Positions 53,132-62,807 are shown, counted from the stretch's first letter. The stretch is DNA of 64,000 bases from Bog-793 sp035625025 (GCA_035625025.1 DASPQJ010000054.1:1-64000); one strand, 5' to 3'. The notes: generated by a model from the sequence alone, not told the origin. Numbers and translations: made by a program.

Positions 53132-55102
53132 TCAGTGAACTCTCTGCATCGAAATCGAATACACCGAGGCCTTCACCCCCTTTGCGGTCCAAACCCGCAT
53201 CTCGATCACCTTACCCGGGAGTGCGGGCTGCGGATCGATGCGGAATGGCCCGAAACCTGAGAACGGGTGGTTCGACAAGCCGGGGGTGACCGTCACCGGA
53301 AACGAAGCTCGAATGATCCCGTTCGTGCCCGCGTATTGTCTGGTGGCTACTTCTCTGCCATTCGTGTCGTTCCACACCTGAACACTGGTCTGCCCAGTAC
53401 TCCTGAATGTCACATTTGCCATATAATGCCCGGTTTGCTCCAGCCAGTCGTCGCCCCAGAGGACGTACCCCGCATTAGCACCAGACACGCTCAGGTACCA
53501 ATGGCTTCGGTTTCCGCTTCGAACCACGCGCCCGACCGCGGAAGGGAACAACCACGCGGGGTAGCTCCGATTGACTGACCCGAACGAGACGGCGTTCACC
53601 GAAGACGGGCGTTTCCACTTGAGAACCCAGACATCGTTGCTATCGGCCACCACCTGGGCATGAAACTCGTCTACAAACGTGTCGATGATGTCGTACGCCG
53701 CCATGACGGATTCGATCTCAATTCCTCTATGAGGTGTAACGATTAACCAGACGTCTTTGCCGGACACTGGCACTCTCCACGGTGGTTCAATCGTGAGGCC
53801 AAGCAAGTTCGGCCGCCATCCAAAATCGCCCATGATCCCTTGCGAAACCAAGACATCCGCGTTCGCGGGGATTCGCGCCTCAGCTCGCCGTACCACCGCG
53901 GCAGAACTCGAGCTCATGTCTCCTAGCCATTGCGTAGCCAAATGCGGTAACCAGACAATCGACCAAGCCGTCACGTTCAAGGCCATAAGAGCCATGAGTA
54001 CTCTCGTGACTCGCGGACCGAACCGCCTAGCCAACCAGATCAGAGCGACGACAGCGCCGATCGGCACGATGACGTAAACGAAGACGTCGTTGTGAGACGG
54101 CGGAACAATGGCCGTTCCCGTCTGAGAGTCGGTAACTGCGAGCACTTGCGCAACAACACCTATTGCCGGCGTCGCTAGCGCGCTTACGAATCCTGTAGGA
54201 GCAAGGTTTGCCAATACATCACCGCGATTGAACCACACGTTTTTCAAAATCGATGTCAGCTCCCGCACGTAGTCGGAAACCACCGACGCCGGGGAATGCG
54301 CAAAGGCGCCTGAAACCACAAAACCCCTTCCAATGCTCGTAGCAAACGCGGCACCACCGACGCCGAAATGCGCGAGAAGAGAGATCCAGCCAACACTGGA
54401 CAAGCAGGCAACTACCCCTAGATACCAACCCTTTCCTCGCTTGAGAATCCGGCTCACTCCTATGCCAAAGATGAACGCAGCCGTGATGACACCTGAGAGG
54501 AAAGTGAGCACTATCCAGATCCACGCTTGTTTGCGGTTTCTGAAAAGAGCACGCGCGGCCAAGATCGCAAAGAGCGTTCCGACTGCTTCGCTGTGGTAGT
54601 CCCAGGACACTGACCAGTAGATCCAGGGATCCGCAACAAGCAAGAACAACCCCAGAAAGGACAGAGAACTCGGCGAGATCGTGTCCTGCTTCCAAGCAAT
54701 CTCGGTGAACCAGTAGAAAGCCACCAACTCCGCGCCAACGGTGGCCACATCTTGAATGACTAGGAGCGTCATCGGACTGGAATTCACCAGGGACACGAGA
54801 CTCAGAGGCCAGGTTATGAATACGCCCTCACCCCGCCACGATGGATATGTCAGGTCACCGTGCAGGATCACGTACCAAGCGTGATAGAAAGCTGCAAAGT
54901 CCCACGTTTGAACGAAACGATTGAATTCCAGGGCATTCCAAGACACCATTGCCACAAACTGGACGACGAGCACGGCACAACCCCAGCGTCGTACCCGAAC
55001 ACGATCCCAAGTGCGCATCCATCCGAAATGTCCCGACTGTCTAGATTCGGCGACAGGGGATATAGCTGCGCGACTGGCGAGATCCGAAGCCGTAGGTGTC
55101 AT
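53132..55102 (-). CDS. DUF2079-type membrane protein with C-terminal carbohydrate-binding-like domain
   Basis: 656 residues. About nine membrane segments lie between residues 40 and 395. The first outside loop reads FVQTWDFAAFYHAWYVILHGDL, the pattern of DUF2079 and related GT-C proteins (aromatic-Asp followed by a ..HG.. helix), and SWDYHSEAVGTLFAI is a second DUF2079 hallmark. Residues about 500-656 look like a jelly-roll beta-sandwich (HWYLSVSGANAGYVLWGDDWLE, YMANVTFRSTGQTSVQVWND, FGPFRIDPQPALPGKVIEMRVW), as in carbohydrate-binding modules, expected outside. It probably moves a sugar from a lipid carrier onto a glycan. Confidence 0.78.
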   Translation of the reverse strand: MTPTASDLASRAAISPVAESRQSGHFGWMRTWDRVRVRRWGCAVLVVQFVAMVSWNALEFNRFVQTWDFAAFYHAWYVILHGDLTYPSWRGEGVFITWPLSLVSLVNSSPMTLLVIQDVATVGAELVAFYWFTEIAWKQDTISPSSLSFLGLFLLVADPWIYWSVSWDYHSEAVGTLFAILAARALFRNRKQAWIWIVLTFLSGVITAAFIFGIGVSRILKRGKGWYLGVVACLSSVGWISLLAHFGVGGAAFATSIGRGFVVSGAFAHSPASVVSDYVRELTSILKNVWFNRGDVLANLAPTGFVSALATPAIGVVAQVLAVTDSQTGTAIVPPSHNDVFVYVIVPIGAVVALIWLARRFGPRVTRVLMALMALNVTAWSIVWLPHLATQWLGDMSSSSAAVVRRAEARIPANADVLVSQGIMGDFGWRPNLLGLTIEPPWRVPVSGKDVWLIVTPHRGIEIESVMAAYDIIDTFVDEFHAQVVADSNDVWVLKWKRPSSVNAVSFGSVNRSYPAWLFPSAVGRVVRSGNRSHWYLSVSGANAGYVLWGDDWLEQTGHYMANVTFRSTGQTSVQVWNDTNGREVATRQYAGTNGIIRASFPVTVTPGLSNHPFSGFGPFRIDPQPALPGKVIEMRVWTAKGVKASVYSISMQRVH

Positions 55103-55522
55103 CGGCTACTGAATCCGTTGCGCAAGATCTAGCGATTGACTATGAGCATGCTTGCGCGACAAGGCGCGCGACTTCGTCTGCACGCGGATTGAAACCGTGC
55201 CCGATTTAGGACCCGAGATCTCCAACGCCATAATGCCATCAGCGTCTGTAAAGGCGAGCCCACGCACGCGGGTCATCGGGTCAGAGTACGCCATAGTCGC
55301 TCCAGCAGAGACCACGAGCTCCTTGCAGATCATGTGTCTTGTCTAGTCCGCCATGCTCAAATTTCGAAGACGTAGTTGAACTGGTCGGGATCTCCATGAA
55401 CCTCGGGCCCAGCTGGCAGATCGAGGCTATAGCACTTATCGCATCGCCTACGTGCGAGCAGCGTCGTGAGCTGATGACCTTCCTGTGGAAGCTGACCCGG
55501 ACACCGGCGGTTCTGCCTTCCC
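55103..55522. other. Intergenic, no gene recognised
   Basis: 420 bases between two minus-strand genes. No convincing frame was found. Locally AT-rich. Confidence 0.4.
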
Positions 55523-56773
55523 TCACCGCGTTTTGTTCGATCCAAACGACTCCGCATGTCGCGATGAGCCGCCAGATGCTCGATCCTTCGTATCTTCGCT
55601 CGATCCAACAGTGCCCCACGAATCTCGAGCCAGCATCGGATAGATAACACCGAATCCGACGAGCGAGACTCCATTGATGATCATTGCTTGCGCCATCGCG
55701 GCAAGTTCCACCTCTCGAGCGAATGTATGGCCTGAACCCAACCAGTTCGCCAACATGCCAACATCAATCCCAGTTCCGGCGGTGCCAATGAGGAGACCAA
55801 TGAGTAGGCAAACAGCCGGTAAGGACAATCGCCGAGGCGAGTGCTGGCGGAGACGACCGAGGACAACCCGTTGACGTTCGGAAACAACGAACCCAGCAAT
55901 CATCGCCTGGACGCCGGTCACAAGCAAGATGCCAGAAATGAAGCTTGGCTGCCAACGGAGCGATCCGACGGCCAGCCCCGACGGCACGACCAAGCCGACG
56001 GTCAACAGTGCCAGTCCTACAGCTATGAGAAAAGCTCCCGGCGCGACCAGCATCAAGTGGGGTGCGAGAAGGAGGATCTGGCGGACGTGACGCCAACCGT
56101 CCGAAAAGGTATTGAGTTTTGATTTCCCGATACGCTCTCGGTATCCAGTGCTCGTCTCCACCACGCGAAGACCCGATCGACCGGCCTTGATTAGCATCTC
56201 TGAAGCAAATTCCATGCCGGTAGCTTTCATGCCGAGCGCGAGAACGGTATCTCTACGAAATGCCCGGTAACCCGACTGGCTGTCAGTGACCCGAAGCCCG
56301 TGGGTTGCTCGCCGAACAAGTAACGAAAGCGCAGGCGTCCCGATACGTCGATGCAGAAAAGGCATCGTCGACCGACGTGCTTGCGACAATCGCTCTCCCA
56401 ACACAATGTCGGCGACTCCTTCGACAATCGGCATCACCAATTGCGCGACCTTGGACAGGTCGTATGTGAGATCGGCGTCCGCGATAACCACAATGTCGCC
56501 CACCGCGGCCTCGATTCCGGCGCGTAAGGCACTCCCGTATCCTCGCCGAGGTTCGCGGATAACCCGAGCTCCGTAAGCGCGCGCAACGTCGACCGAATGA
56601 TCGGTCGAGTTGTTGTCGACCACCAGGATCTCGTTAGAAAATCCAGCGTCATCTAACGCTTTGGATGCCTCGTCGACACAACACCCGACCGAAGCCTCCT
56701 CATTCAGACACGGCAGGACCACCGTCACAAGTACCCCCTCAGGTGACGGCGCGTGATCAACCACCGGATGCAA
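55523..56773 (-). CDS. Polyprenyl-phosphate glycosyltransferase, DPM1/GtrB-like, with membrane anchor
   Basis: 416 residues. Residues about 14-240 are a GT2 domain: VTVVLPCLNEEASVGCCVDEA, VVDNNSTDHS, REPRRGYGSALRAGIEAAVGDIVVIADADLTYD, then the acceptor-loop SGYRAFRRDTV and YRERIGKSKL. Four membrane segments follow (near 240-270, 285-305, 325-350 and 370-390). This is the form of enzymes that load a sugar onto polyprenyl phosphate for later use on the outer face of the membrane. It is the likely donor-maker for the GT-C-like proteins around it. Confidence 0.9.
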   Translation of the reverse strand: MHPVVDHAPSPEGVLVTVVLPCLNEEASVGCCVDEASKALDDAGFSNEILVVDNNSTDHSVDVARAYGARVIREPRRGYGSALRAGIEAAVGDIVVIADADLTYDLSKVAQLVMPIVEGVADIVLGERLSQARRSTMPFLHRRIGTPALSLLVRRATHGLRVTDSQSGYRAFRRDTVLALGMKATGMEFASEMLIKAGRSGLRVVETSTGYRERIGKSKLNTFSDGWRHVRQILLLAPHLMLVAPGAFLIAVGLALLTVGLVVPSGLAVGSLRWQPSFISGILLVTGVQAMIAGFVVSERQRVVLGRLRQHSPRRLSLPAVCLLIGLLIGTAGTGIDVGMLANWLGSGHTFAREVELAAMAQAMIINGVSLVGFGVIYPMLARDSWGTVGSSEDTKDRASGGSSRHAESFGSNKTR

Positions 56774-56907
56774 CTCCCCTACATTCTCAGATGAGCTTCT
56801 TCAGCCGCAGCGGACCACGTCACGCCTCAAAAGGCAATGTAGCTTACTCTGAGTTCGTGCCGACCCAGGCTCGTTTTCACAAACGTCATCCTGATTCATC
56901 AACTGTG

Positions 56908-58860
56908 TCAACGACTCACCAGACGACGAACCGTGAGGCCATAGACGTTCACGATGTCCGCGGAAGCGCCAGCGGGTTGCTTACCCGCGAAAGTCACCCA
57001 TGCATAGACACGATTGAGCCCCGCTCTCAAGTTCACCCTCACAGACAAGCCCTGCTCGTACGACAGAACGGACCTTGAAATCCACTTTCCTACTTGGATG
57101 TAAATCTCGACCGGACCCTTTTCCGGCGCGCTCGCCGTGCGCTCCACATGTGAGCCAAGGGTGTAGACACCCGCATCGGGAGCAATGATGTCGATCTCCT
57201 CGTGATCCTGGAGAAACGTGAATCGCAGACTGCCGACATCGTAAGTACCGTAATCGCTGAGATCCGCCGGATATATCACATCCGGGTCGATCACCCTGAC
57301 TACACGAGCGCGGCCCTCGATCTTCGTGATCAGGTCCGGGATGAACGTGAACTTGCTCTCAAGACTCTGATATCCCTGGATGTTGCTGACCTGCATCTGA
57401 TCCGATGGCCCAGACACCGATAGCGACACGCCCACAAGCGCTCCATAGAAGATCATCAGAGAGCCGACCACATTCACAGCGAATCGCGCGACACGTTTTG
57501 AAGGTCTCCAGGCGATCCAACTCAATACTGCCCCAACCACGAGAAGCGACGCGAAATCCGTTTCATAACGCATCGTCACCGAGAAAATACCCAACGAAAT
57601 CAAGAAAACAAGGGCCATCGCTGAAATTGACAACATGAGCACAACGTGGCCCAGTTCGGCCAGTCGTCGACGGAGGAGCCACGTCGCACCGAACAGCATT
57701 ACAAGAATTGGCGTCGTCCATAGCAAGCCTCCCGCTACCTCCGGCGCATAGACCGCGGGAGTACCCCCTGGATAGAACGCGGGAGGCGGCAGTGCAATGA
57801 AGGGAAACGCAAGCGTGAATCGGATCGGAGCAAAAAAGTAATAGTACAAGCCCGGCGCAACGTAGCTCATCTGATAAAGGGGCGTCTTCGTCGGATCGTA
57901 CCCCGCGAGCTGGTATGCCGAGCCGATCTGCAACGGGTTACCGAACCGGGCAAAATTGTACGCGAACACCAAGAGCACGCAGGCGCTCCATGGCACAATC
58001 ACAGCGATAATTCGTCGGGTCCTTCGCGCTCTCGTGCGACCGGGGGATCTCCGGCTAGCCAGCCATGCCACCGCTAGGATCAACACTCCGAAGATCAGCG
58101 TTTCAAATCGCGCGCCGACCGCAAGTCCAAGACTCGCGCTTCCAACAAACAACCAAAGAGTTCGCCTTTTCACCGAGAACAGCCCTAAAGCAAGAAAGTA
58201 CAAACCCCCGAATACGAAACAGTAGGAACAGCTGATCGAATCCTCATAGACTGACGGCCTGCGCAACAGGTACGGCACGACGCTCGAAGTTGCGAGCGCG
58301 AGGCCCCCGAGCGCGATTTTGAGGGGTCTTGTCAACGGCAAGAACCTCGCGATAAGCAGCTCCAAGAGCGCCAAGGCGAAAGCGAGACCGACGGCTGAGT
58401 AGATAAACGCCGCTAGGTTCGCCGCCAGCGGACCAAGCCCGAGAACCCGCCAGGGAATAAACAGCGTGACCACCGGGGTCGGTCCCCAGGAAAGATAGAG
58501 ATGGCCGTGATAGAGGGACAAGTCGTGGAGCCCGTACGAGCCGTTCGCGACTGGATTGTAAGGATCGCGGAGCTCCAACAGCGATAGAGGAGGGACTGTT
58601 GGAATGCTTAGCTCTCCGTCCAAAAAGCCGTTTGCTAGCTGGTTGTAGTAGTCGCCCTGTGGCGTGTGAAACACGATCGGATTACCCGAGGAGGTCGCCG
58701 TCCAGATATAAAATGAGGATGCGAGAGCCCAAAGAAGCACAAGCACTAGCACCCTGTCGCGGCGCCGACTCCGATGGGCGTCTACGTTCCGGGTCTCCGT
58801 CGTGGAAGGGCCGTTCGATGAACCCTCGACGAGCGTTTCATCAATCATCACACCCGTCAC
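56908..58860 (-). CDS. GT-C-like membrane protein with outside C-terminal domain
   Basis: 650 residues. About eleven membrane segments lie between residues 37 and 485. The first outside loop has FHTPQGDYYNQLANGFLDGEL and LELRDPYNP, with the Asp near the membrane expected for GT-C enzymes using polyprenyl-phosphate sugars. Residues about 490-650 are soluble and beta-rich (VRVIDPDVIYPADLSDYG, GPVEIYIQVGKWISRSVLS, YAWVTFAGKQPAG). Its ATG overlaps the stop of the upstream gene as ATGA, so the two are one operon. Confidence 0.72.
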   Translation of the reverse strand: MTGVMIDETLVEGSSNGPSTTETRNVDAHRSRRRDRVLVLVLLWALASSFYIWTATSSGNPIVFHTPQGDYYNQLANGFLDGELSIPTVPPLSLLELRDPYNPVANGSYGLHDLSLYHGHLYLSWGPTPVVTLFIPWRVLGLGPLAANLAAFIYSAVGLAFALALLELLIARFLPLTRPLKIALGGLALATSSVVPYLLRRPSVYEDSISCSYCFVFGGLYFLALGLFSVKRRTLWLFVGSASLGLAVGARFETLIFGVLILAVAWLASRRSPGRTRARRTRRIIAVIVPWSACVLLVFAYNFARFGNPLQIGSAYQLAGYDPTKTPLYQMSYVAPGLYYYFFAPIRFTLAFPFIALPPPAFYPGGTPAVYAPEVAGGLLWTTPILVMLFGATWLLRRRLAELGHVVLMLSISAMALVFLISLGIFSVTMRYETDFASLLVVGAVLSWIAWRPSKRVARFAVNVVGSLMIFYGALVGVSLSVSGPSDQMQVSNIQGYQSLESKFTFIPDLITKIEGRARVVRVIDPDVIYPADLSDYGTYDVGSLRFTFLQDHEEIDIIAPDAGVYTLGSHVERTASAPEKGPVEIYIQVGKWISRSVLSYEQGLSVRVNLRAGLNRVYAWVTFAGKQPAGASADIVNVYGLTVRRLVSR

Positions 58861-59447
58861 CGGAGTAGCCAGTTTTCAACATCATCACCCAGCTGGCACG
58901 TGATTCCCGCCAACCGAACATTGGCAGGGACATAAGCGACAACCCAACCTTCACGCGCAACACGGCCCGTGAGTTCGAAGATTCCCTGCGCTGCTCGCGG
59001 GCTTGAACGAGAAAGATCAGACGGATAAACGACTCCACTGTCGCTCAGCACGGAGCAGTAGCTGGCTAATGCATCTGCACTTGACATGGAATCCCAGGGA
59101 TCGCGCATCCGCATTTCCACGTAAAACCGCGCTTCCCGCGCGTCGCCGCTCGTCTGAGACCACGGTGACAACGAGAAAGAACGCACGGTCACGAGCACTG
59201 GCCGTCCCTGGAGGACCGTCATTGTCGCGGTAGAACCAAGCGGAATGTTCGTCGAGGGCGCAAGAAGAAACTGAAACAAGTACATCAGGCCTAACACAGC
59301 GAATGCGAGAATCGGATACCAGCGCCAAGTTCCCTTAAAGAAACGGCACAGTCGATCTCCGATGCTCGCCACTCCCGCGTTCGCGCGCGATCCTTTGCTG
59401 TGTTTACCTAGCCGTTGCAATCTGCGACGGTGAGCAACATTTCCCAT
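58857..59447 (-). CDS. Single-pass membrane protein with extracytoplasmic domain, coupled to the GT-C-like gene
   Basis: 196 residues. A basic cytoplasmic N terminus (about 40 residues) precedes one membrane helix (YPILAFAVLGLMYLFQFLLA, about 44-63) and a 130-residue outside domain with two cysteines (ASYCSVLS and ITCQLGDD) that may form a disulfide. No family was recognised. The 4-bp overlap with the downstream GT-C-like gene suggests they work together, perhaps as an accessory subunit. Confidence 0.62.
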   Translation of the reverse strand: MGNVAHRRRLQRLGKHSKGSRANAGVASIGDRLCRFFKGTWRWYPILAFAVLGLMYLFQFLLAPSTNIPLGSTATMTVLQGRPVLVTVRSFSLSPWSQTSGDAREARFYVEMRMRDPWDSMSSADALASYCSVLSDSGVVYPSDLSRSSPRAAQGIFELTGRVAREGWVVAYVPANVRLAGITCQLGDDVENWLLR

Positions 59448-59929
59448 TTCTCAAAAACCTGGCGTCTTCACGGCTCACATGGCCAGCGGTCGTTCTCGAC
59501 CATCTGCAGCCAATCGCTGGACACATGCTGACCGCTCTCAAGTCGAGATATCCGACGGCACATCTGCCCCGGTTCGCATCGCGCTCGCGACAGCGGGATC
59601 TGTAGGACAAACAGGAGCTCGGTGTTACGGACTCTCCCTCCTGCCGCGAACCTCGTGTCCGTCCCGAGTCGGAATCGCGGTTTGTCACCACTGCTCATTG
59701 CCAACGTCCAACTCGGTGCAACTCCTGGAGCCACGCATGCCAGATCGACAGTCATTATCAATAGCGATCCCGAATCTCGGTACCAGCCGAACTTTTCAAT
59801 TCCATCCGAAGATGGGAACCTTTATCAGCCGCAAACAAAGGTAGCGGCCGCGCGTTCCCGCGACAGTCTCGACTGAGGCTTTATCGCGATCACGGAACTC
59901 ACCAGATCGCAATAGGCCGACTTTTCTCA
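59448..59929. other. Intergenic, no gene recognised
   Basis: 482 bases between two minus-strand genes. Possible frames on the plus strand lack family similarity and ribosome sites. Confidence 0.45.
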
Positions 59930-60934
59930 TCACGTGAGTCGCTTGCTGCACACGTCAGCGAACAGCGCTTCAAGCGAGGACCGCAGCGCTTCCTTCGAGG
60001 TCATCTGGTTGGACCATCCAAGCTTGCGAATTCGGTCCGTGTTGAGCCGAACCACAGGAACGTCACCTTTCCAGCCGCGGTTGCCCCCGGAAAACTCAAA
60101 GGCCGTCATACCCGCCTCGATCCCCACAACTTCGACGGCCAGTTCAGCGATCTCCCGAACGGTGATGTAATCACCGGTTGCAACGTTAAAGACAGCGAAC
60201 GGCCGCGGCGCTTCCGCGGCCGCGAGCAAAACAGCGCCGAGAGCGTCGGAGATGTGTATGTACGACTTGCTCTGGGTGCCATCCCCCAGGATCTGCAGCC
60301 GCGTGCTGTCCTCAACGAGCCGTCGAACGAAATCAAAGCCGATCCCATGGGTTTGGCGTGGGCCGACAACATTGCCAAATCGGAAGACGCAAGCAGTCAA
60401 GTCAAACATGTGACAATACGACGAGATCAGCGCTTCGCCTGCAAGTTTGCTCGCTCCATATGTGGACACAGGAAGCATCGGTCCGTAGTCCTCGCTTGCT
60501 TCCACATCACCAAGATCGCCATAAACTCCACTCCCCGATGCGTAGAGAATCTGCCTGACTCCGGATACCCGTGCGGCTTCGACAACGTTGTGGGTGAGAA
60601 ACGTGCCTTGGTCGAAGTCCACTACCGGTTCGGTTGCAGCCCGGGCGATATCAGGATTTGACGCGAGGTGAACGACCGCTCGGCTTCCCTCCATGGCTTT
60701 GACAAGCGCGCCTAGATCACTAACGTCCCCCCGAATAACCGCGAGTCGTGCGTCGCCCTGATGCTTCTTAAGGTTGCGCTCACGGCCAGATGTGAAATTA
60801 TCGAAGACTGTTACCGCTTCGACCTGCGAATCAGAAAGCAAGCAATCGACCAAATGACTGCCAATGAACCCTGCACCTCCGACGACGCACACTCGCGTCA
60901 GCCGACCACCGTTGCTCTTAACCCCTTCGTTCAT
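59930..60934 (-). CDS. NAD-dependent sugar-nucleotide epimerase/dehydratase (extended SDR)
   Basis: 334 residues. The NAD-binding GGAGFIGSHLVDCLL is at residues 19-33, FDNFTSGRERNL near 45, VVHLASNPDIARA near 88, and the catalytic tyrosine-lysine pair in YGASKLAGE near 148. A GNVVGPRQTHGIGFDF segment fits UDP-glucose 4-epimerase-like enzymes. It would supply or convert a nucleotide sugar for the glycan genes. The substrate cannot be read from sequence. It is the only sugar-nucleotide enzyme in the region. Confidence 0.88.
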   Translation of the reverse strand: MNEGVKSNGGRLTRVCVVGGAGFIGSHLVDCLLSDSQVEAVTVFDNFTSGRERNLKKHQGDARLAVIRGDVSDLGALVKAMEGSRAVVHLASNPDIARAATEPVVDFDQGTFLTHNVVEAARVSGVRQILYASGSGVYGDLGDVEASEDYGPMLPVSTYGASKLAGEALISSYCHMFDLTACVFRFGNVVGPRQTHGIGFDFVRRLVEDSTRLQILGDGTQSKSYIHISDALGAVLLAAAEAPRPFAVFNVATGDYITVREIAELAVEVVGIEAGMTAFEFSGGNRGWKGDVPVVRLNTDRIRKLGWSNQMTSKEALRSSLEALFADVCSKRLT

Positions 60935-61268
60935 TCAACTGGTTCCGATTTGGTGAGTAACTTATCCAGGGCCAGATCGCTAACAAAAAGTACCCGATAT
61001 TCCCTCTGGGTCCCTGCCCACGAGATGGAAACCGACTACGCCACAGAGGATTGCCACGACCTCAGTGTCTGTTGTCATGAGTCCCATCGCGTCCCATAAC
61101 CACGAACATCAACAAATCACGTTAGTCAGGCTTCGCGGCACTGAGAATGATGGCCGCTTTCAGTTGCGTCTTATCCCCGGTGTAAATGCGCAAAGAGCAT
61201 CGGCTCCTTCCTGAGCACCAACTCACGAAAGGACCTACACCCGTGGCACCACGAGTTTCCCCAGGATT
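60935..61268. other. Intergenic with probable left end of an IS256-type element
   Basis: 334 bases between the epimerase start and a transposase fragment. The part from about 61140 (GAGAATGATGGCCGCTTTCA onward) may be the left flank of the IS256-type element whose coding remnant follows. No inverted repeat could be confirmed because the other end is missing. Confidence 0.35.
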
Positions 61269-61373
61269 CGCGTCCGCGCAGAGATCGACGCCCTGTTCAG
61301 CTCCGACCGCGAGCTCGCGAGCATCCTCGAGGAAGTCGGGCGCCTCACCGTCCGCCTCCTCAGGAGCAGGCGG
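61269..61373 (+). pseudogene. IS256-family (Mutator-type) transposase N-terminal fragment
   Basis: The plus-strand frame reads RVRAEIDALFSSDRELASIL then EEVGRLTVRLL, a typical beginning for IS256/Mutator transposases in actinobacteria (AEIDALF...LEEV.RL..RLL). It stops matching exactly where the IS21-type end begins at about 61374. No start codon is preserved and the rest of the transposase is missing. Confidence 0.7.
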
Positions 61374-61441
61374 TGTCAACGGCGGATGAAATCTGACCCC
61401 CTTGCGACGGTCGAGAATTGACCCCCCCTCGCGGTCTTCGG

Positions 61442-62227
61442 TCATAGCTCGGTTCGTCGGTCGGAGTCATCTCTCCTCATGTCCCGGCCCTTCAGTCGGT
61501 AGCTGTCGCCTTTCGAGTTGACGACCTCGGCGTGGTGCACAAAGCGGTCGATCATCGCCGCGGCCACGACCGGGTCCCCGAAGACTTCGTCCCATCGCCC
61601 GAATGGCTTGTACGAGGTGACCACCACGCTCGCCCGCTCGTAACGGGCGGAAACGAGCTGGAAGAAGAGGTTGGGGGCTTCGCCATCGAAGGGGATGTAG
61701 CGGACCTCGTCGATGATGAGAAGCGGTATGCGCCCGAGGCGGGTGGCCTCGGCGTGGAACCTGCCCTGCTGATGTGCCTTGCCAAGGCAGGCGATCCACT
61801 CCGCGGCGGTAGCAAAGCCCACACGGTGTCCCACCTGGCACGCCCGGATGGCGAGGCCGATCGAGAGGTGCGTCTTCCCGGTGTCAGGCGATCCGAGGAA
61901 GACGACGTTCTCCCGCGCCGCGAGGAAGTCGAGCGTCCCGAGGTGGGCGATGAACTCACGCCGGAGCGATCGCTGGTGGTCGAAGTCGAACTCCTCGATC
62001 GTCTTTCGGGCGAGAAAGCGCGCCGCACGGACGCGGATCTCGCCCCCGTTCGACTGGCGGGTGACGACCTCGCGTTCGAGGCGCGCACAGAGGAACTCCT
62101 CGTGGCTCCAGCCCAGTGTCCGCGCTCTTCCGGCCAGGCAGTCAATCGCGTTAGCGAACACCGGAGCCTTGAGGGCCCGGCAGAGATAGGCGAGGTCGGC
62201 AGAGGGCTTGGTCGTGGCTCCCATCAC
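61442..62227 (-). CDS. istB: IS21 family helper ATPase IstB
   Basis: 261 residues, normal length. IstB is an AAA+ ATPase that helps the IstA transposase choose its target. The Walker A is VVFLGSPDTGKTHLSIGLAI, where the usual GPPGTGKTH has become GSPDTGKTH, with Asp in place of a conserved Gly. The Walker B is IPLLIIDEVRYIPF, and VVVTSYKPFGRWDEVF is typical. Without a full istA the element is probably immobile. Confidence 0.93.
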   Translation of the reverse strand: MMGATTKPSADLAYLCRALKAPVFANAIDCLAGRARTLGWSHEEFLCARLEREVVTRQSNGGEIRVRAARFLARKTIEEFDFDHQRSLRREFIAHLGTLDFLAARENVVFLGSPDTGKTHLSIGLAIRACQVGHRVGFATAAEWIACLGKAHQQGRFHAEATRLGRIPLLIIDEVRYIPFDGEAPNLFFQLVSARYERASVVVTSYKPFGRWDEVFGDPVVAAAMIDRFVHHAEVVNSKGDSYRLKGRDMRRDDSDRRTEL

Positions 62228-62805
62228 GCCACCCCCGTCGCCCGGTCATAGACCGACAGGTCCCGCACCTCGACTTCGTCGGGATCGTCGGCGACGACGA
62301 AGCGGTGCTGGTCGATGAGCTCGCGGCGCGCCAGGTCGTGGAGCGGGTCGGTCACCGTACGGTTCTTCGCCCAGGAGCGCGGATGGTAGACGACGGCCTC
62401 GCCGGCGCAGGTGACGACCACTTCCTGCGTGGTGACGGCGACCTCGATGCGGCGACCGACGACCTTCTGGTGCACGGAGTACTCGCGCGTCCCGACGCGC
62501 ACGTAGTGGTCGAGACCGAGCCGGAGAGAATGGCGCCAGGCGACATCGGGCAGCACAGGCGGCAGTGGCATCATTGCCGCCCGATCTTCCTCGAACCGCT
62601 CGACCGGCTGACATCGCAGCATCGCATGGATCCTTCGATTCGCCCGCTTCAGCCACTCGGTGAACTGGGCATTGAAGTCCGCGGGCGAGGAGAAACGCCG
62701 GCCGAGCAGGAAGCTCGTCTCGAGATAGCCGTTGTGCCGCTCGACCACGTCCTTGGCCTCGGGGTCTCGCGGTCTCAGCACGATCACCTTTATCCCGAGC
62801 GTGCC
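62224..62805 (-). pseudogene. istA: Truncated IS21 family transposase IstA (C-terminal part)
   Basis: The remaining reading frame starts within the catalytic domain: RGTLGIKVIVLRPRDPEAKD, then VVERHNGYLETSFLLGRRF, which holds the last acidic residue of the DDE triad, and continues with YSVHQKVVGRRIEV to the normal C terminus. An ATG at 62787 is internal. The N-terminal HTH and the first two catalytic aspartates are gone. Confidence 0.85.
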
Positions 62806-62807
62806 CC

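Larger units (their letters stand above)
61374..62805 (-). mobile_element. IS21-family element, truncated at its istA side
   Basis: The element contains intact istB and the C-terminal third of istA, in the usual order with an ATGA overlap. Its right-hand terminus is probably the TGTCAAC at 61374. Just inside, ATCTGACCCCC (61391-61401) and AATTGACCCCCCC (61416-61428) form the direct repeats typical of IS21 ends. The other end is missing: istA is cut near 62805 where IS3-type sequence begins. Confidence 0.75.
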
